NCBI RefSeq assembly: GCF_002847825.1
Contig: NZ_PKIZ01000004.1
Location: 7,506 to 71,505, forward strand
DNA from: Kytococcus schroeteri
Lineage (GTDB): Bacteria; Actinomycetota; Actinomycetes; Actinomycetales; Dermatophilaceae
Reading direction: 5' to 3'
DNA: 64,000 bases
The position numbers were made by a program, and so were the translations under genes. Positions 8,990-17,359 of the stretch are shown in pieces; position 1 is the stretch's first letter, and every line of letters begins with the position of its first letter. Below the pieces are notes generated by a model that had not been told where the DNA came from, searched no databases, and was given only the letters and a program-made list of their open reading frames with translations.

Positions 8990-9154
8990 TCAGAACTTGA
9001 TCAGACCGCGCTTGACGGCGTTGACCAGACGGCGGGGGATGGTGACCTCCTGGCCGTCGATGGTGCGCGTCTGCAGGGTCGGCGTCTCGGCCTTCCACTG
9101 CGAGCGGCGGTGGCGGGTGTTGCTTCGGGACATCTTGCGCTTCGGAACTGCCAT
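8990..9154 (-). CDS. rpmF: 50S ribosomal protein L32 (zinc-free form)
   Basis: A 54-residue basic protein that starts [20 protein letters not shown] and ends KRGLIKF, the actinobacterial L32 pattern. It contains no cysteine at all, so it is the C-minus form lacking the CxxC zinc ribbon found in many L32 proteins. The start at 9154 has a TAGACT hexamer (plus strand 9162-9167) seven bases upstream and no Shine-Dalgarno site, suggesting a leaderless mRNA of its own. It lies 33 bp downstream of the helicase-associated gene on the same strand. The identity is secure despite the small size. Confidence 0.93.
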   Translation of the reverse strand: MAVPKRKMSRSNTRHRRSQWKAETPTLQTRTIDGQEVTIPRRLVNAVKRGLIKF

Positions 9155-9187
9155 GAGGGGCAGTCTACGCGAGTCCGACCCTCCTGC

Positions 9188-11476
9188 TTACCACGGCTGC
9201 GCCGGCGAGGCCGGCGCCACCCCACTGATGCGGTGGATGCTCCACGCCCGCGGCAGGCGCTCGGCGTCCTTCACGCCGAACAACCGGCCGCCGTCCACGC
9301 TCGTGGGGGTCACCAGGGTGCTGCGCACCGCGCCCAGGTCGTCGGTGTGCCAGATCCACACCGGGGCGCCGTCGGCGGCGGCATCGCGCAGCGCGGCCTG
9401 CACCACCACCGGGTCGCTCGTGGTGCGTGGCGGCGGGGTGGGCCCGGCCGCGCGGGTCGGCTCCCCGGCATCGGGGGTGGCGGCGGTGGCCGCCCGCAGG
9501 GCGCGGGCGCGGTCGGCGGCCAGCTCGCGGGTGAGCGGGCGCGAGCGCACCGGCGGGGCGCCGCGGGGCGTGACCCGGGCCGGGCCGGTGGTGGCGTCCT
9601 CGCCCACCGACGGGCCGTAGCCGTGGTCGCGCAGGAAGGAGCGGGCCTGGGTCGAGGAGAGGTGGCTGGTGAGCACCGTGGGCGCCACCTGTGTCAGGCC
9701 CACCGGGGCCAGTTCCGGGTCGTGGAGCATCCGGCTGGCCAGGGCGGGGTCGTCCACCGCGAGCACGGCGCGGGCGTCGCTGACGTGCACCCGCCCGTGG
9801 CCCGCGGAGACCTCGCGCAGCAGGTAGTCCACCGGTTGCGGCAGGCCCGTGGCCGATGCGGCGCTGATCGCCTCGCGCAGGTCTGCCGCCTGGTGGCCGG
9901 CGTCCAGGGCGCGGCGCAGGCTGCGTTCGCTGAAACGGTGCGTGGACGCGCCACCGCGGGACTCCACGTCCGTGGCCGCGTGGAGCAACCGGGTGAGCGC
10001 GGGGGTGGGCCGGCCGGGGACGACGGCCGTCAGGTCGGCCTGCACCAGCATCGAGGAGGTGGCCTCCGGCAGGGCGTCGGCCAGGGCGGCCGTCACGGGG
10101 CCGAGCGGGTCCTCGGGCGTGCTTCCTCCGGCCAGGGCGACCAGCCAGGGGCTCGCGGCCCAGCGGTCGGTGTGGCGCAGCGGGCTGGAGGCCAGCCCCA
10201 GCAGCCGGGCCTGCTCCAGCAGGCGGGCCACCTCGGCGGCGGCCGGTGGGCGGCGCAGCGGGTGACGCCAGGCCCAGCGGGCCAGCAGGTCCTCGGCGCC
10301 GGCGGTGGTGCCGCCCAGGTCGGCCAGCTCGGTGAGCAGGTCCTGGCGGCGGCGTCGGGCGGTGGGCGAGGCGGCGGCCGGGGCCAGGGCGTTGGTGCGG
10401 CGCTCGCCCTCGGTGTGCCCGGCATCGAGGGGGGTGGTCCACCACGCGGCCAGCAGGCGGGCGGCGCGCTCGGCGTCGTCGAGGGCCTGCCAGCGGTCGG
10501 CCTCCGGGGTGGGTCCCCACCGGTGCTCCGCGGCGCCGGGCAGGGCGCCGACGTCCACCAGGTCGGCGGCGTGGGCCACGGTGAGCAGCAGGTGGGTGGC
10601 ATCGGTCTCCAGGCCCAGGCGCCGGCCCAGGGCAGTCACGTCGCGGACGCCCACGCCGCCGTTGGCCAGCACGGGGGCCGGGTCGCGCTCGAGGGTGAGC
10701 AGCAGCTCGTCCGTGAGGGCCAGCAGGCCGGAGACCTCTGCCGCGGCGGCGTCCACGCGCTGCGGGTCGTCGCCACGGCCGTCCGTGGCCGTCGGGTCGG
10801 TGGGGGTGGGCGGCTCGGTCTCGAGGTGGCGGTGGGTGCGGCCCTCGCGGAGGGCCAGGGCCACCTCGCGGGGCAGCTGCACGCGGGTGGGCGAGAGGTC
10901 GGTGAGCACGCCGTCGGCCACCAGGGCGGTGCGGGCCTCGCGGGTGGCCTGCGGGGCGCGGGCGGTCACCTCGCCCACGGGCGGTCCCCAGAGCAGGGCG
11001 TCCACGAGGGCGCGCTCCGGGCCGGTGAGGGCGGCCAGGCGGTCGGTGGGCACGGTGGGGGCCGGGGTGGCCGCGGGGGCCAGGCCGGCCGGGGTGGGCA
11101 GCAGCTCGGCCAGCACGCGCACCGGGCGGAGGCCCTCCGGGCTGCGCCAGAGCAGGGCGGCGGTCCACAGGGCGTCCAGGTGGGCGGACACGGTGGCGAC
11201 GTCGGCGCCCGTGGCGGCGGCCACCGCATCGGCGGTGGCGGGGGCCAGCACCATGGCCGACTCGAGGACCTGCAGCTCCGGGCGGGTGAGGGCGTCCAGG
11301 GCGCGGGTGAGCGAGGCGGTGGTGGTGGCGGCCGCGGCCAGGGACGCGAGGTCGCCGATGGTGTGGCGCGCCAGGTCGGGGCGGGTCAGGAGCAGGTCGG
11401 TGAGCTCGGCCTCGGAGCGGCCGCGCAGGTCGGCCGCCAGGGAGCGGAAGCCGCCGGAGCCGTCGGAGGGGGTCAT
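9188..11476 (-). CDS. Helicase-associated protein (XPB/Ssl2-like, Helicase_C_3 domain)
   Basis: A 762-residue protein that in many actinobacteria accompanies the XPB helicase and is annotated as an XPB/Ssl2-like helicase-associated domain protein. It has no Walker A or DEAD motif, so it is not a helicase itself. The N-terminal part reads like winged-helix segments (TRPELQVLESAMVL, TGPERALVDALLWG). The C-terminal third carries the conserved domain (SSMLVQADLTAVVPG, HRFSERSLRRALDAG, HVSDARAVLAVDDPALASRML). The start at 11476 is supported by TACCGT seven bases upstream (plus strand 11484-11489). It probably assists XPB in repair, an inference from family co-occurrence. Confidence 0.85.
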   Translation of the reverse strand: MTPSDGSGGFRSLAADLRGRSEAELTDLLLTRPDLARHTIGDLASLAAAATTTASLTRALDALTRPELQVLESAMVLAPATADAVAAATGADVATVSAHLDALWTAALLWRSPEGLRPVRVLAELLPTPAGLAPAATPAPTVPTDRLAALTGPERALVDALLWGPPVGEVTARAPQATREARTALVADGVLTDLSPTRVQLPREVALALREGRTHRHLETEPPTPTDPTATDGRGDDPQRVDAAAAEVSGLLALTDELLLTLERDPAPVLANGGVGVRDVTALGRRLGLETDATHLLLTVAHAADLVDVGALPGAAEHRWGPTPEADRWQALDDAERAARLLAAWWTTPLDAGHTEGERRTNALAPAAASPTARRRRQDLLTELADLGGTTAGAEDLLARWAWRHPLRRPPAAAEVARLLEQARLLGLASSPLRHTDRWAASPWLVALAGGSTPEDPLGPVTAALADALPEATSSMLVQADLTAVVPGRPTPALTRLLHAATDVESRGGASTHRFSERSLRRALDAGHQAADLREAISAASATGLPQPVDYLLREVSAGHGRVHVSDARAVLAVDDPALASRMLHDPELAPVGLTQVAPTVLTSHLSSTQARSFLRDHGYGPSVGEDATTGPARVTPRGAPPVRSRPLTRELAADRARALRAATAATPDAGEPTRAAGPTPPPRTTSDPVVVQAALRDAAADGAPVWIWHTDDLGAVRSTLVTPTSVDGGRLFGVKDAERLPRAWSIHRISGVAPASPAQPW

Positions 11477-11740
11477 TCGGCCCACGGTAGTGCCCGGGCG
11501 GGGTGGTGGTGGGCGCGGCGCCCGTGTCCACCTCGAGGTCGTACCGGATGCCGCGGTGCACCGCATCGGCCTGGCGGGCGGACCGCTGAGCAGGGCGTCC
11601 TCCACGAGCACCCGGCCACGCCGATGCTCCCGTCGGCGGCGAGTCCCGGCCCTCGCCCGAGAGCAGGCGCGGCGGCATCGCCTCGAGGAGGTCGTCCACC
11701 GTCAGCCGGAGCCACGGGTCGGCCAGCCTGCCACCGGACC
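11477..11740. other. Unassigned 264-bp region, possibly decayed coding sequence
   Basis: No intact gene fits between the helicase-associated gene and the isoaspartyl peptidase. The minus strand has a stretch (about 11745-11500) whose translation includes WLRLTVDDLLEAMPP and later HRGIRYDLEVDTG. The first phrase resembles the start of Uma2-type restriction-like proteins, but the match is short and not sustained. The only regulatory signal I see is the ACGGTA (minus TACCGT) -10 hexamer of the downstream gene. Confidence 0.3.
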
Positions 11741-12664
11741 TCACGCGATGCCGGTGACGGGCCCCTCGCCGGTGTCGTGGGCGCGGTACATGCCCGGGGA
11801 GTTGAACGCCAGCACCACCTCGCCGGCGGGGGTGACCGCCACGAGGCCGCCGTCGCCGCCGCGGGCACCCACGAGCTCGTCGAGGGCCTCGCGCACCGCA
11901 TCGGGCAGGGCCTGGCCGGCCCAGCGCAGGCGGGAGTGCACCTCGTGGGCCACCGCGCCACGGACGAACAGCTCGCCGGTGCCGGTGCAGGAGACGGCCA
12001 CCGTGGCGTCGTCGGCCCAGGTGCCGCAGCCGGCCAGCGGGGTGTCGCCCACGCGGCCCGGCAGCTGCGCGGTGATGCCGCCGGTGGAGGTGGCCGCGGC
12101 CACGTGCCCCGAGGCGTCGCGGGCCACGGCGCCCACCGTGCCGTGGCGGTACTCGGTGAACGAGCCGGTCTCGCGGAGCATCTGCAGGCGGGCCTCGGTG
12201 ACGTAGTACTCGGGCCCCACCAGGTCGAGCCCCCAGTGCTCCAGCAGCTCGCGGGCCGGCGCGGCCATGAGCACGTGGTCGGTGCGCTCCATCACGGCGC
12301 GGGCCGCCATGACCGGGTTGCGCGGGCCGGTGGCGCAGGTGACCGCGCCGGTGCGCGAGTCGCCGGACATGACGGCCGCGTCCAGCTCGGCCACGCCCTC
12401 GGTGGTCAGGGCCGCGCCACGGCCGGCGTTGAACGACTCGCTGTCCTCCAGCACGCGCACCGCGGCACACACCGCGTCGAGGGCGGGACCGCCGGCGTCC
12501 AGCACCTCCCGGCCGGCGCGGACGGCCGCCTCGAGGGCCGCGGTGGCCGTGCGAGCCTGCTCGTCGGTGAGCGATGCCGGGTCGACGCCGGCGCCGCCGT
12601 GCAGGGCCAGGGCCGGGCCGTCGCCGGCGGGCAGGTGGGTGAGCTGGACGGTGGGGAGAGCCAT
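11741..12664 (-). CDS. Isoaspartyl peptidase / L-asparaginase (Ntn hydrolase)
   Basis: A 307-residue N-terminal-nucleophile hydrolase of the plant-type asparaginase family, which removes isoaspartyl residues from peptides and hydrolyses asparagine. Seen: LALHGGAG at the N-terminus, ESFNAGRGA, the autocleavage site YRHGTVGAVARD in which the threonine becomes the nucleophile, and GCGTWADD with CTGTGE toward the C-terminus. The family matures by cleavage before that Thr into two subunits. The start at 12664 has CACAAT (plus strand 12671-12676) six bases upstream, a leaderless-type arrangement. It is divergent from the decayed phosphotransferase gene at 12771. Confidence 0.88.
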   Translation of the reverse strand: MALPTVQLTHLPAGDGPALALHGGAGVDPASLTDEQARTATAALEAAVRAGREVLDAGGPALDAVCAAVRVLEDSESFNAGRGAALTTEGVAELDAAVMSGDSRTGAVTCATGPRNPVMAARAVMERTDHVLMAAPARELLEHWGLDLVGPEYYVTEARLQMLRETGSFTEYRHGTVGAVARDASGHVAAATSTGGITAQLPGRVGDTPLAGCGTWADDATVAVSCTGTGELFVRGAVAHEVHSRLRWAGQALPDAVREALDELVGARGGDGGLVAVTPAGEVVLAFNSPGMYRAHDTGEGPVTGIA

Positions 12665-12770
12665 GGGGCCATTGTGCGTCGGAGGCCGGGCCACGGGGTG
12701 CCGGGGACCAGAGGGGTGGGAATGTCGCTTGCCGCGCCGCGCCGGGGCGGGGCCGGGTTCGCTGGGAGCC

Positions 12771-13044
12771 ATGACCCTGCACGCCGACGAGCACCCCGTG
12801 ACCGAGGCCGACGTCCGCCGCCTGCTGGATCGTCAGGCGCCGCGATGGGCCAGCCTGCCGCTGCGCCCGGCCGGTGGAGGTGCCCGAACCGGTGGTCGCC
12901 GGGGAGCCCGACGAGGGGTACCCCTTCGTCTGGGCCGTGCACCGCTGGATCGAGGGGGAGGAGCCCTCGGAGGCGACGGGCACCGACTGTGCCGAGTTCG
13001 CGCGCGGGTGCCGCGACGGCATCGCCGAGGTGCTGGCAGGCTGA
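12771..13044 (+). pseudogene. Decayed aminoglycoside phosphotransferase-like gene
   Basis: The region begins in one frame with MTLHADEHPVTEADVRRLL and continues to RWASLPLRP, the usual opening of small-molecule (APH-family) phosphotransferases of actinobacteria. Near 12870 the homology jumps frame to VEVPEPVVAGEPDEGYPF, then AVHRWIEGEEP, which normally lies about 50 codons further on. The ATP-binding segment is missing. A final stretch, EFARGCRDGIAEVLAG before the stop at 13042-13044, resembles the family's C-terminus, so the catalytic HxD region is gone too. The pattern is two internal deletions, one out of frame. No functional kinase can be made. Confidence 0.72.
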
Positions 13045-13092
13045 GGATCAGCGCAGGGCCCGCTGCCCCGCTCGGACGGGGGTGTCCACGGC

Positions 13093-13761
13093 TCAGCGGA
13101 AGCGGTAGCCCACCCCACGCACCGTCTCGATGTGCTCGGCGCCCACCTTGGAGCGCAGCTGGCGCACGCACACGTCCACCACGTTGGAGCTCGGGTCGTG
13201 GTCCACGCCCCACACCTCGGCCAGCAGCTGCTGGCGGCTGAGCACCTGCCCGGGGTGGCGCATGAACTCCGCCAGCAGCCCGAACTCGCGGGTGGTCAAC
13301 GCCCGGTCCACACCGTCGCCGCGCACCTCGCGGGTGCGGTGGTCGAGCACCAGCCCGCCGGCCTCCACCGTCATCCCGTCGCCGGTGGAGGCGGACTCGG
13401 TGCGGTCGGCCAGCCGCACGCGCACCCGGGCCAGCAGCTCGGCGAACTGGAAGGGCTTGGTCATGTAGTCGTTGGCGCCACCCTCCAGGGCGGAGACGGT
13501 GTCCTCCACGCTGTCGCGGGCGGTGAGCACCACCACCGGCACCGTGCCGCCCTGGCCCCGCAGGGCCTCCAGCAGCTCGGCCCCGTCCAGGCCCGGCAGA
13601 CCCAGGTCGAGCACCACCAGGTCGAACCCGCCGTGCAGGGCCAGGGTGAGGCCCGAGCGGCCGTCGGCCACCACCTCGGTCTGGTAGCCGGCGGAGCGCA
13701 GGCCCTTCTCCAGGAAGGAGGCGATGCGGTCGTTGTCCTCGACGATCAGGATGTGCGGCAT
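13093..13761 (-). CDS. OmpR-family response regulator
   Basis: A 222-residue two-component response regulator. The receiver domain (residues 1-120) has the acidic pair VEDND, phospho-acceptor Asp52 in LDLGLPGLDG, Thr80 in VVLTARD and Lys102 in TKPF. The C-terminal winged-helix DNA-binding domain (about 128-222) ends VRGVGYRFR, typical of OmpR/PhoB. It is the last gene of a five-gene minus-strand cassette: its ATG begins one base after the kinase stop (TGA-C-ATG), so the two are co-translated. Targets are unknown; direct ATGAG repeats at the cassette promoter (18667-18693) are a candidate site. Confidence 0.93.
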   Translation of the reverse strand: MPHILIVEDNDRIASFLEKGLRSAGYQTEVVADGRSGLTLALHGGFDLVVLDLGLPGLDGAELLEALRGQGGTVPVVVLTARDSVEDTVSALEGGANDYMTKPFQFAELLARVRVRLADRTESASTGDGMTVEAGGLVLDHRTREVRGDGVDRALTTREFGLLAEFMRHPGQVLSRQQLLAEVWGVDHDPSSNVVDVCVRQLRSKVGAEHIETVRGVGYRFR

Positions 13762-13762
13762 G

Positions 13763-15232
13763 TCAGGCGTCCTCGTCCGGGCTGTCGTGGGTGGTCGGCA
13801 CGTGGCCGGGAGTGGGTACCGAGAGGGTGAACGTGGCACCGCCACCGGGGGTCTCGCTGACCTCCACGGTGCCGCCGTGTCCCTCGGCGATGGCGCGGAC
13901 GATGGGCAGTCCCAGGCCCGCACCCGGGTGGTGGTGGCTGGCCCCCTCGGACCGGTGGAAGCGCTCGAAGACCCGTTGCTCCTGGCCTGCTGGCACGCCC
14001 GGCCCGTGGTCGGTCACCGCGAGCTCCAGGAACCAGCGACCGGGCTCGCGCTCCACCCAGCGGGAGGCCAGGTGGATCCGGTCGCCCTCGGCGGTGTGCT
14101 GGACGGCGTTGCGGGCCAGCTGCAGCACGGCCTGGGCGAGCCGCTGGCCGTCCACGGCCGCGGTGCCCTCGGCCACCTCGTCGAGCACCCAGTCACGCGG
14201 GCCCAGGCGCTGCACGTTGGAGTCCAGCTCCAGCGTCAGGGCGGCCACGTCCTGCGGGCTGCGGCGCACGTGGTCGGGGCGGTCGGCCTTGGCCAGGGTG
14301 AGCAGGTCGGCCACCATCCGGCTCATCCGGTCGAGCTCGCTGGTCACCAGGGCCAGGGTCTCCTCGCGCTCGACGGGGTCGTCCCCCATCAGCTCCAGGT
14401 GGCCGCGGATGATGGTGATGGGCGTGCGCAGCTCGTGCCCGGCGTCGTCGACGAACTGGCGCTGGGAGGCGAACGCCTCCTCGAGGCGGTCGAGCACCCC
14501 GTTGAAGGTGCGGCCGAGGTCGGCCACCTCGTCGTTGCCGGAGACCTCGAGGCGGCGGGTGAGGTCCCGCTCGGAGATCTCCTGGGCGGTGCCCTGGAAC
14601 CGGCGCAGCGGCGTGAGCACCCGCCCGGCCAGGAACCAGGCGGCCACCCCGGTGAGCAGTAGGGCCACCAGCGCGACCGGGGCCGCCCGGCGCACCACCG
14701 CGGTGAGCACCTCGTCGTTGCGGTGGGGCAGGGCCAGCACCGTGAGGGTGCCCCGGGAGCCGCCCACGGTGACCGTGGCGTTGCCGTAGCGCGCCTCGCC
14801 GAGTGGGGTCTCCACCACACCGGAGTCCCCGGAGCGGATGTCGTGCCACAGCGCGGTGTCGGCCAGCAGCTGGCGGGTGTCGCCCACCGAGGCGCCGGAG
14901 ACCTGCAGCACCTGGCCCTCCTGGGTGCGCCCGACGATGAGCTCGGCGGAGCTGGGCTGCTGGCGGGAGAGGAAGGTCTCCAGCAGGCCCTCGGGGTCGG
15001 CGAAGGGCTCGCCGGTCTCCGGGTCCACGCCGTTCTGGGTGAACTGGCGGAACTCCCGCAGCTCCTGCACCACGTCCTCGTTGGCGCGGGTGGCGTTGTC
15101 GGCGCGCACCAGGCCGTAGGTGAGGGCGATGAGGGAGGCCAGCGCGAGGGCGACGATGCCCACCATCGAGAGGACGATGCGGCCGCGGAGCCCCAGCCGG
15201 CGCGGGTGGCGGTCAGTCGTCGAGGTCGTCAT
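13763..15232 (-). CDS. Sensor histidine kinase
   Basis: A 489-residue membrane histidine kinase. One membrane segment (about 19-42) and a second (about 183-203) flank a roughly 140-residue extracytoplasmic sensor region. A HAMP linker (VLTPLRRFQG to RRLEV) follows. The phospho-acceptor is His266 in DDAGHELRTP, and the ATPase domain has the N box QLARNAVQH, the G1 box VTDHGPGVP and the G2 box GAGLGLPIVRAI. I chose ATG 15232; it overlaps the upstream small membrane-protein gene by 20 bp. The signal is unknown. The Asp-rich protein encoded immediately upstream is a plausible accessory factor by position only. Confidence 0.92.
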   Translation of the reverse strand: MTTSTTDRHPRRLGLRGRIVLSMVGIVALALASLIALTYGLVRADNATRANEDVVQELREFRQFTQNGVDPETGEPFADPEGLLETFLSRQQPSSAELIVGRTQEGQVLQVSGASVGDTRQLLADTALWHDIRSGDSGVVETPLGEARYGNATVTVGGSRGTLTVLALPHRNDEVLTAVVRRAAPVALVALLLTGVAAWFLAGRVLTPLRRFQGTAQEISERDLTRRLEVSGNDEVADLGRTFNGVLDRLEEAFASQRQFVDDAGHELRTPITIIRGHLELMGDDPVEREETLALVTSELDRMSRMVADLLTLAKADRPDHVRRSPQDVAALTLELDSNVQRLGPRDWVLDEVAEGTAAVDGQRLAQAVLQLARNAVQHTAEGDRIHLASRWVEREPGRWFLELAVTDHGPGVPAGQEQRVFERFHRSEGASHHHPGAGLGLPIVRAIAEGHGGTVEVSETPGGGATFTLSVPTPGHVPTTHDSPDEDA

Positions 15233-15665
15233 CGTCGTCCTGGTCGTCGGCGGTGTCGTCCTGGTCGTCCGCGTCGTCGCCGGTGGGGGCGGGCGGCGTC
15301 GGTGAGGGGTCGGACGGCGGCTGCACCGTCCGCGTGACCGTCGGGGGGACCGTGCGCGGCTCGGTGGACGTGGGGCGGGGCGCGGCGTCCGGGGCGCCCT
15401 GCCTGGTCGAGGGGGAGGCGCTCGGTGCCGGGGTCGACGGGACGTCCTGCGAGGGAGCACTCGGGGGTGTGCCGCCCGGCTGGGAGGGAGAGGTGGAGTC
15501 CGACGGGGTGGGAGCGGAGTCCGACGGGGCGGTGGCGGCCGGGGCCGGCACCTCCCCCAGGTCGGTGGTGTCCGGGGCGCCGGGCGTGCGCAGCCCCATC
15601 GCCAGGAGGGGCAGGGCCACGGCCAGCAGCACCAGGGTCAACAGGGCGGGCAGGTACTTGCTCAC
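15213..15665 (-). CDS. Small single-pass membrane or exported protein with Asp-rich tail
   Basis: A 150-residue protein that I do not recognise. Residues 1-25 are a hydrophobic membrane anchor or signal sequence (YLPALLTLVLLAVALPLL). The middle is rich in Pro, Ser, Thr and Ala and should be disordered. The last 22 residues are almost all Asp (for example DDQDDDDDLDD). GTG 15665 overlaps the stop of the upstream transporter gene (GTGA) and has GGAAGGA upstream. The acidic tail is encoded by repeats of GTCGTCCTGGTCGTC (plus strand). A role in binding cations or sensing with the co-encoded kinase is only a guess from position and composition. Confidence 0.7.
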   Translation of the reverse strand: MSKYLPALLTLVLLAVALPLLAMGLRTPGAPDTTDLGEVPAPAATAPSDSAPTPSDSTSPSQPGGTPPSAPSQDVPSTPAPSASPSTRQGAPDAAPRPTSTEPRTVPPTVTRTVQPPSDPSPTPPAPTGDDADDQDDTADDQDDDDDLDD

Positions 15666-17359
15666 GGGGTCCTTCCGGGCAGGAGGGCGTTCTCGGGGAT
15701 GGTGCCGTGCGCGGCCGACACGAGCGACAGGGGGGTGGGGCTGTCCAGGTCCCAGGTGGGCCAGCCCGGTGGGCGGTCGCCCCCGACTGAGAGCACCACG
15801 CCGGGGTAGTTCTCCAGGGCACGGTGCACCTGCTGCAGGGCCGGTCCGGAGAGGCGGTCGGCCACCCCGTCCAGCACCAGGAGGCGCGGTGCGCCGTACA
15901 GGCCGCGGGCCAGCTGCAGCAGCACACGCTGCTCGCGGTCCAGCGGCTCACCGCCCCGGCGCAGGGTGGTGCGTTCACCCCTCGGCAGCGCCGCCACCAC
16001 CTCGTCCAGGCCCACGGCCGCCAGCACCGGGTCGATGGGGTCGTCGGAGTCCGGACGGCGGTAGCGCACGGCGCGCGACAGGCGTCCCTGCTCCAGCGGC
16101 GCGTCGGCGGCCACATAGCCCAGCAGGCGGCGGCGCCGGCGCGGGGCGACCGCCGTGAGGTCCCAGCCGTCCAGCTGCGCCCACCCGTCGGCCGGGGCCT
16201 CGTCACCCACCAGCAGGTCCACCACGTGGGCGGTGCGCTCCGGGTCGGTGCTGTGCACGTGCACACGGCTCCCCGGGGCGGCCAGCAGCTCCGGGAGCGG
16301 GGTGCCCAGCCCGTCCTGCAGGCCGCCCAGGTGCAGCAGACCGCGGGCGCTGCCCCGTCGGCGAGGGCGCTCCGCCTCCGTGACGGGGGCCGGCTCATCA
16401 CGGCGCAGGGCCCTGGCCAGCACGAGGCTCGCAGCCAGGTGCCCCTGGCGGTACTCGCCCACCCGGCCCAGGTCCTGCACCGGGGTGGACACCAGGCCCA
16501 CCAGCAGCAGGGCCGTGGCGAAGCGCTCGGGGGTCAGGTCGGTCCACGGGGCGGTGAGGCCGGCGAGCACCATGGCCACCACCGCCACCGCGGCGGCCCC
16601 GCCCCGCATCACGCCGGCCGCCCGGGCCCGGCGCACGGCGAGGTGGCGCACCCTCTCGCTGTGCTCCTCGACCCGGCGGACCTCCCGTTCCTCGCCTCCC
16701 GCGGCGCGGATGACGCTGGCGGCCTGCACCGTGTCGGCGATGTGGGAGGCCATGCGCCCGCGGCGTCGGCGCAGCTCCCGGCTGCGCCGCAGCACGGGAC
16801 CGGCGAGGGCGAGCAGCAGCACCCCCATCGCCAGCAGCGCAGCGCCCACCGCCACGCCCAGCTCCCAGGCCATGAGCGACAGCGCCACCACGACGCCGAC
16901 CAGCAGCGGCACGCCCGAGACCAACGGGGCGATCCCCATCGCGATCCACGACCGGACGGCCGAGAGGTCGTTGGTGGTGCGGGCCACCAGCACCCCGAGG
17001 TGGGCGTGGCGTCCCGGGCGCAGGGCAGTGCCCACCAGCAGCCGGCGCACCTCCATCACGTAGTGCTGGCCCAGCATCTCGGCCAGCACCCACTCGGCCC
17101 ACCGCATCGCGCCCACGGCCAGGGCGGCCGCGATCAGCCCCACGGCCAGGGCGGTGCGCGCAGCGGCGTCCGGGGCGCCCAGCAGCTGTGGCGTGAACCA
17201 GGCGATGCCGGCCGCGGCCGCCGACTGCAGCAGGCCGCACAGGACCAGACCCACCAGGTGGGTGCGGCGGACGCCGTGCCACACCGGGGGGAGCTCGGCG
17301 GCCGCGTCGCGGGCGCTCTGCTCCTCCCCGGGGAGACGGGTGCTGGGGAGGACCCGCAT
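15662..17359 (-). CDS. ABC exporter-like protein with degenerate ATPase domain
   Basis: A 565-residue protein built like an ABC exporter half-molecule. The membrane domain (about residues 30-320, several hydrophobic segments) contains the coupling-type sequences LGVLVARTTNDLSAVRSWI and RVGEYRQGHLAASLVLARAL. The ATPase-like domain (about 340-565) has lost its catalytic motifs. Where Walker A should stand it reads APGSRVHVHS (361-370) with no GKS/T. The signature LSGGQ is LDREQ (473-477), and the Walker B glutamate is replaced in LLVLDGVADRL (493-503). It is probably not an active ATPase and may be a partner or sensor subunit. Its ATG overlaps the preceding stop (TGATG). Confidence 0.78.
   Translation of the reverse strand: MRVLPSTRLPGEEQSARDAAAELPPVWHGVRRTHLVGLVLCGLLQSAAAAGIAWFTPQLLGAPDAAARTALAVGLIAAALAVGAMRWAEWVLAEMLGQHYVMEVRRLLVGTALRPGRHAHLGVLVARTTNDLSAVRSWIAMGIAPLVSGVPLLVGVVVALSLMAWELGVAVGAALLAMGVLLLALAGPVLRRSRELRRRRGRMASHIADTVQAASVIRAAGGEEREVRRVEEHSERVRHLAVRRARAAGVMRGGAAAVAVVAMVLAGLTAPWTDLTPERFATALLLVGLVSTPVQDLGRVGEYRQGHLAASLVLARALRRDEPAPVTEAERPRRRGSARGLLHLGGLQDGLGTPLPELLAAPGSRVHVHSTDPERTAHVVDLLVGDEAPADGWAQLDGWDLTAVAPRRRRRLLGYVAADAPLEQGRLSRAVRYRRPDSDDPIDPVLAAVGLDEVVAALPRGERTTLRRGGEPLDREQRVLLQLARGLYGAPRLLVLDGVADRLSGPALQQVHRALENYPGVVLSVGGDRPPGWPTWDLDSPTPLSLVSAAHGTIPENALLPGRTP

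Noticed and set aside
8963..13108. Very long open frames of more than 1000 codons on both strands here, and similar ones elsewhere.
   Set aside because: They are reverse or shifted shadows of GC-rich genes: compositionally Arg/Gly/Pro/His-rich with no domain, while a recognised gene explains each stretch.
15234..15275. GTCGTCCTGGTCGTC repeats considered as a DNA-binding array.
   Set aside because: They encode the Asp-rich tail of the small membrane protein and are explained by codon use.
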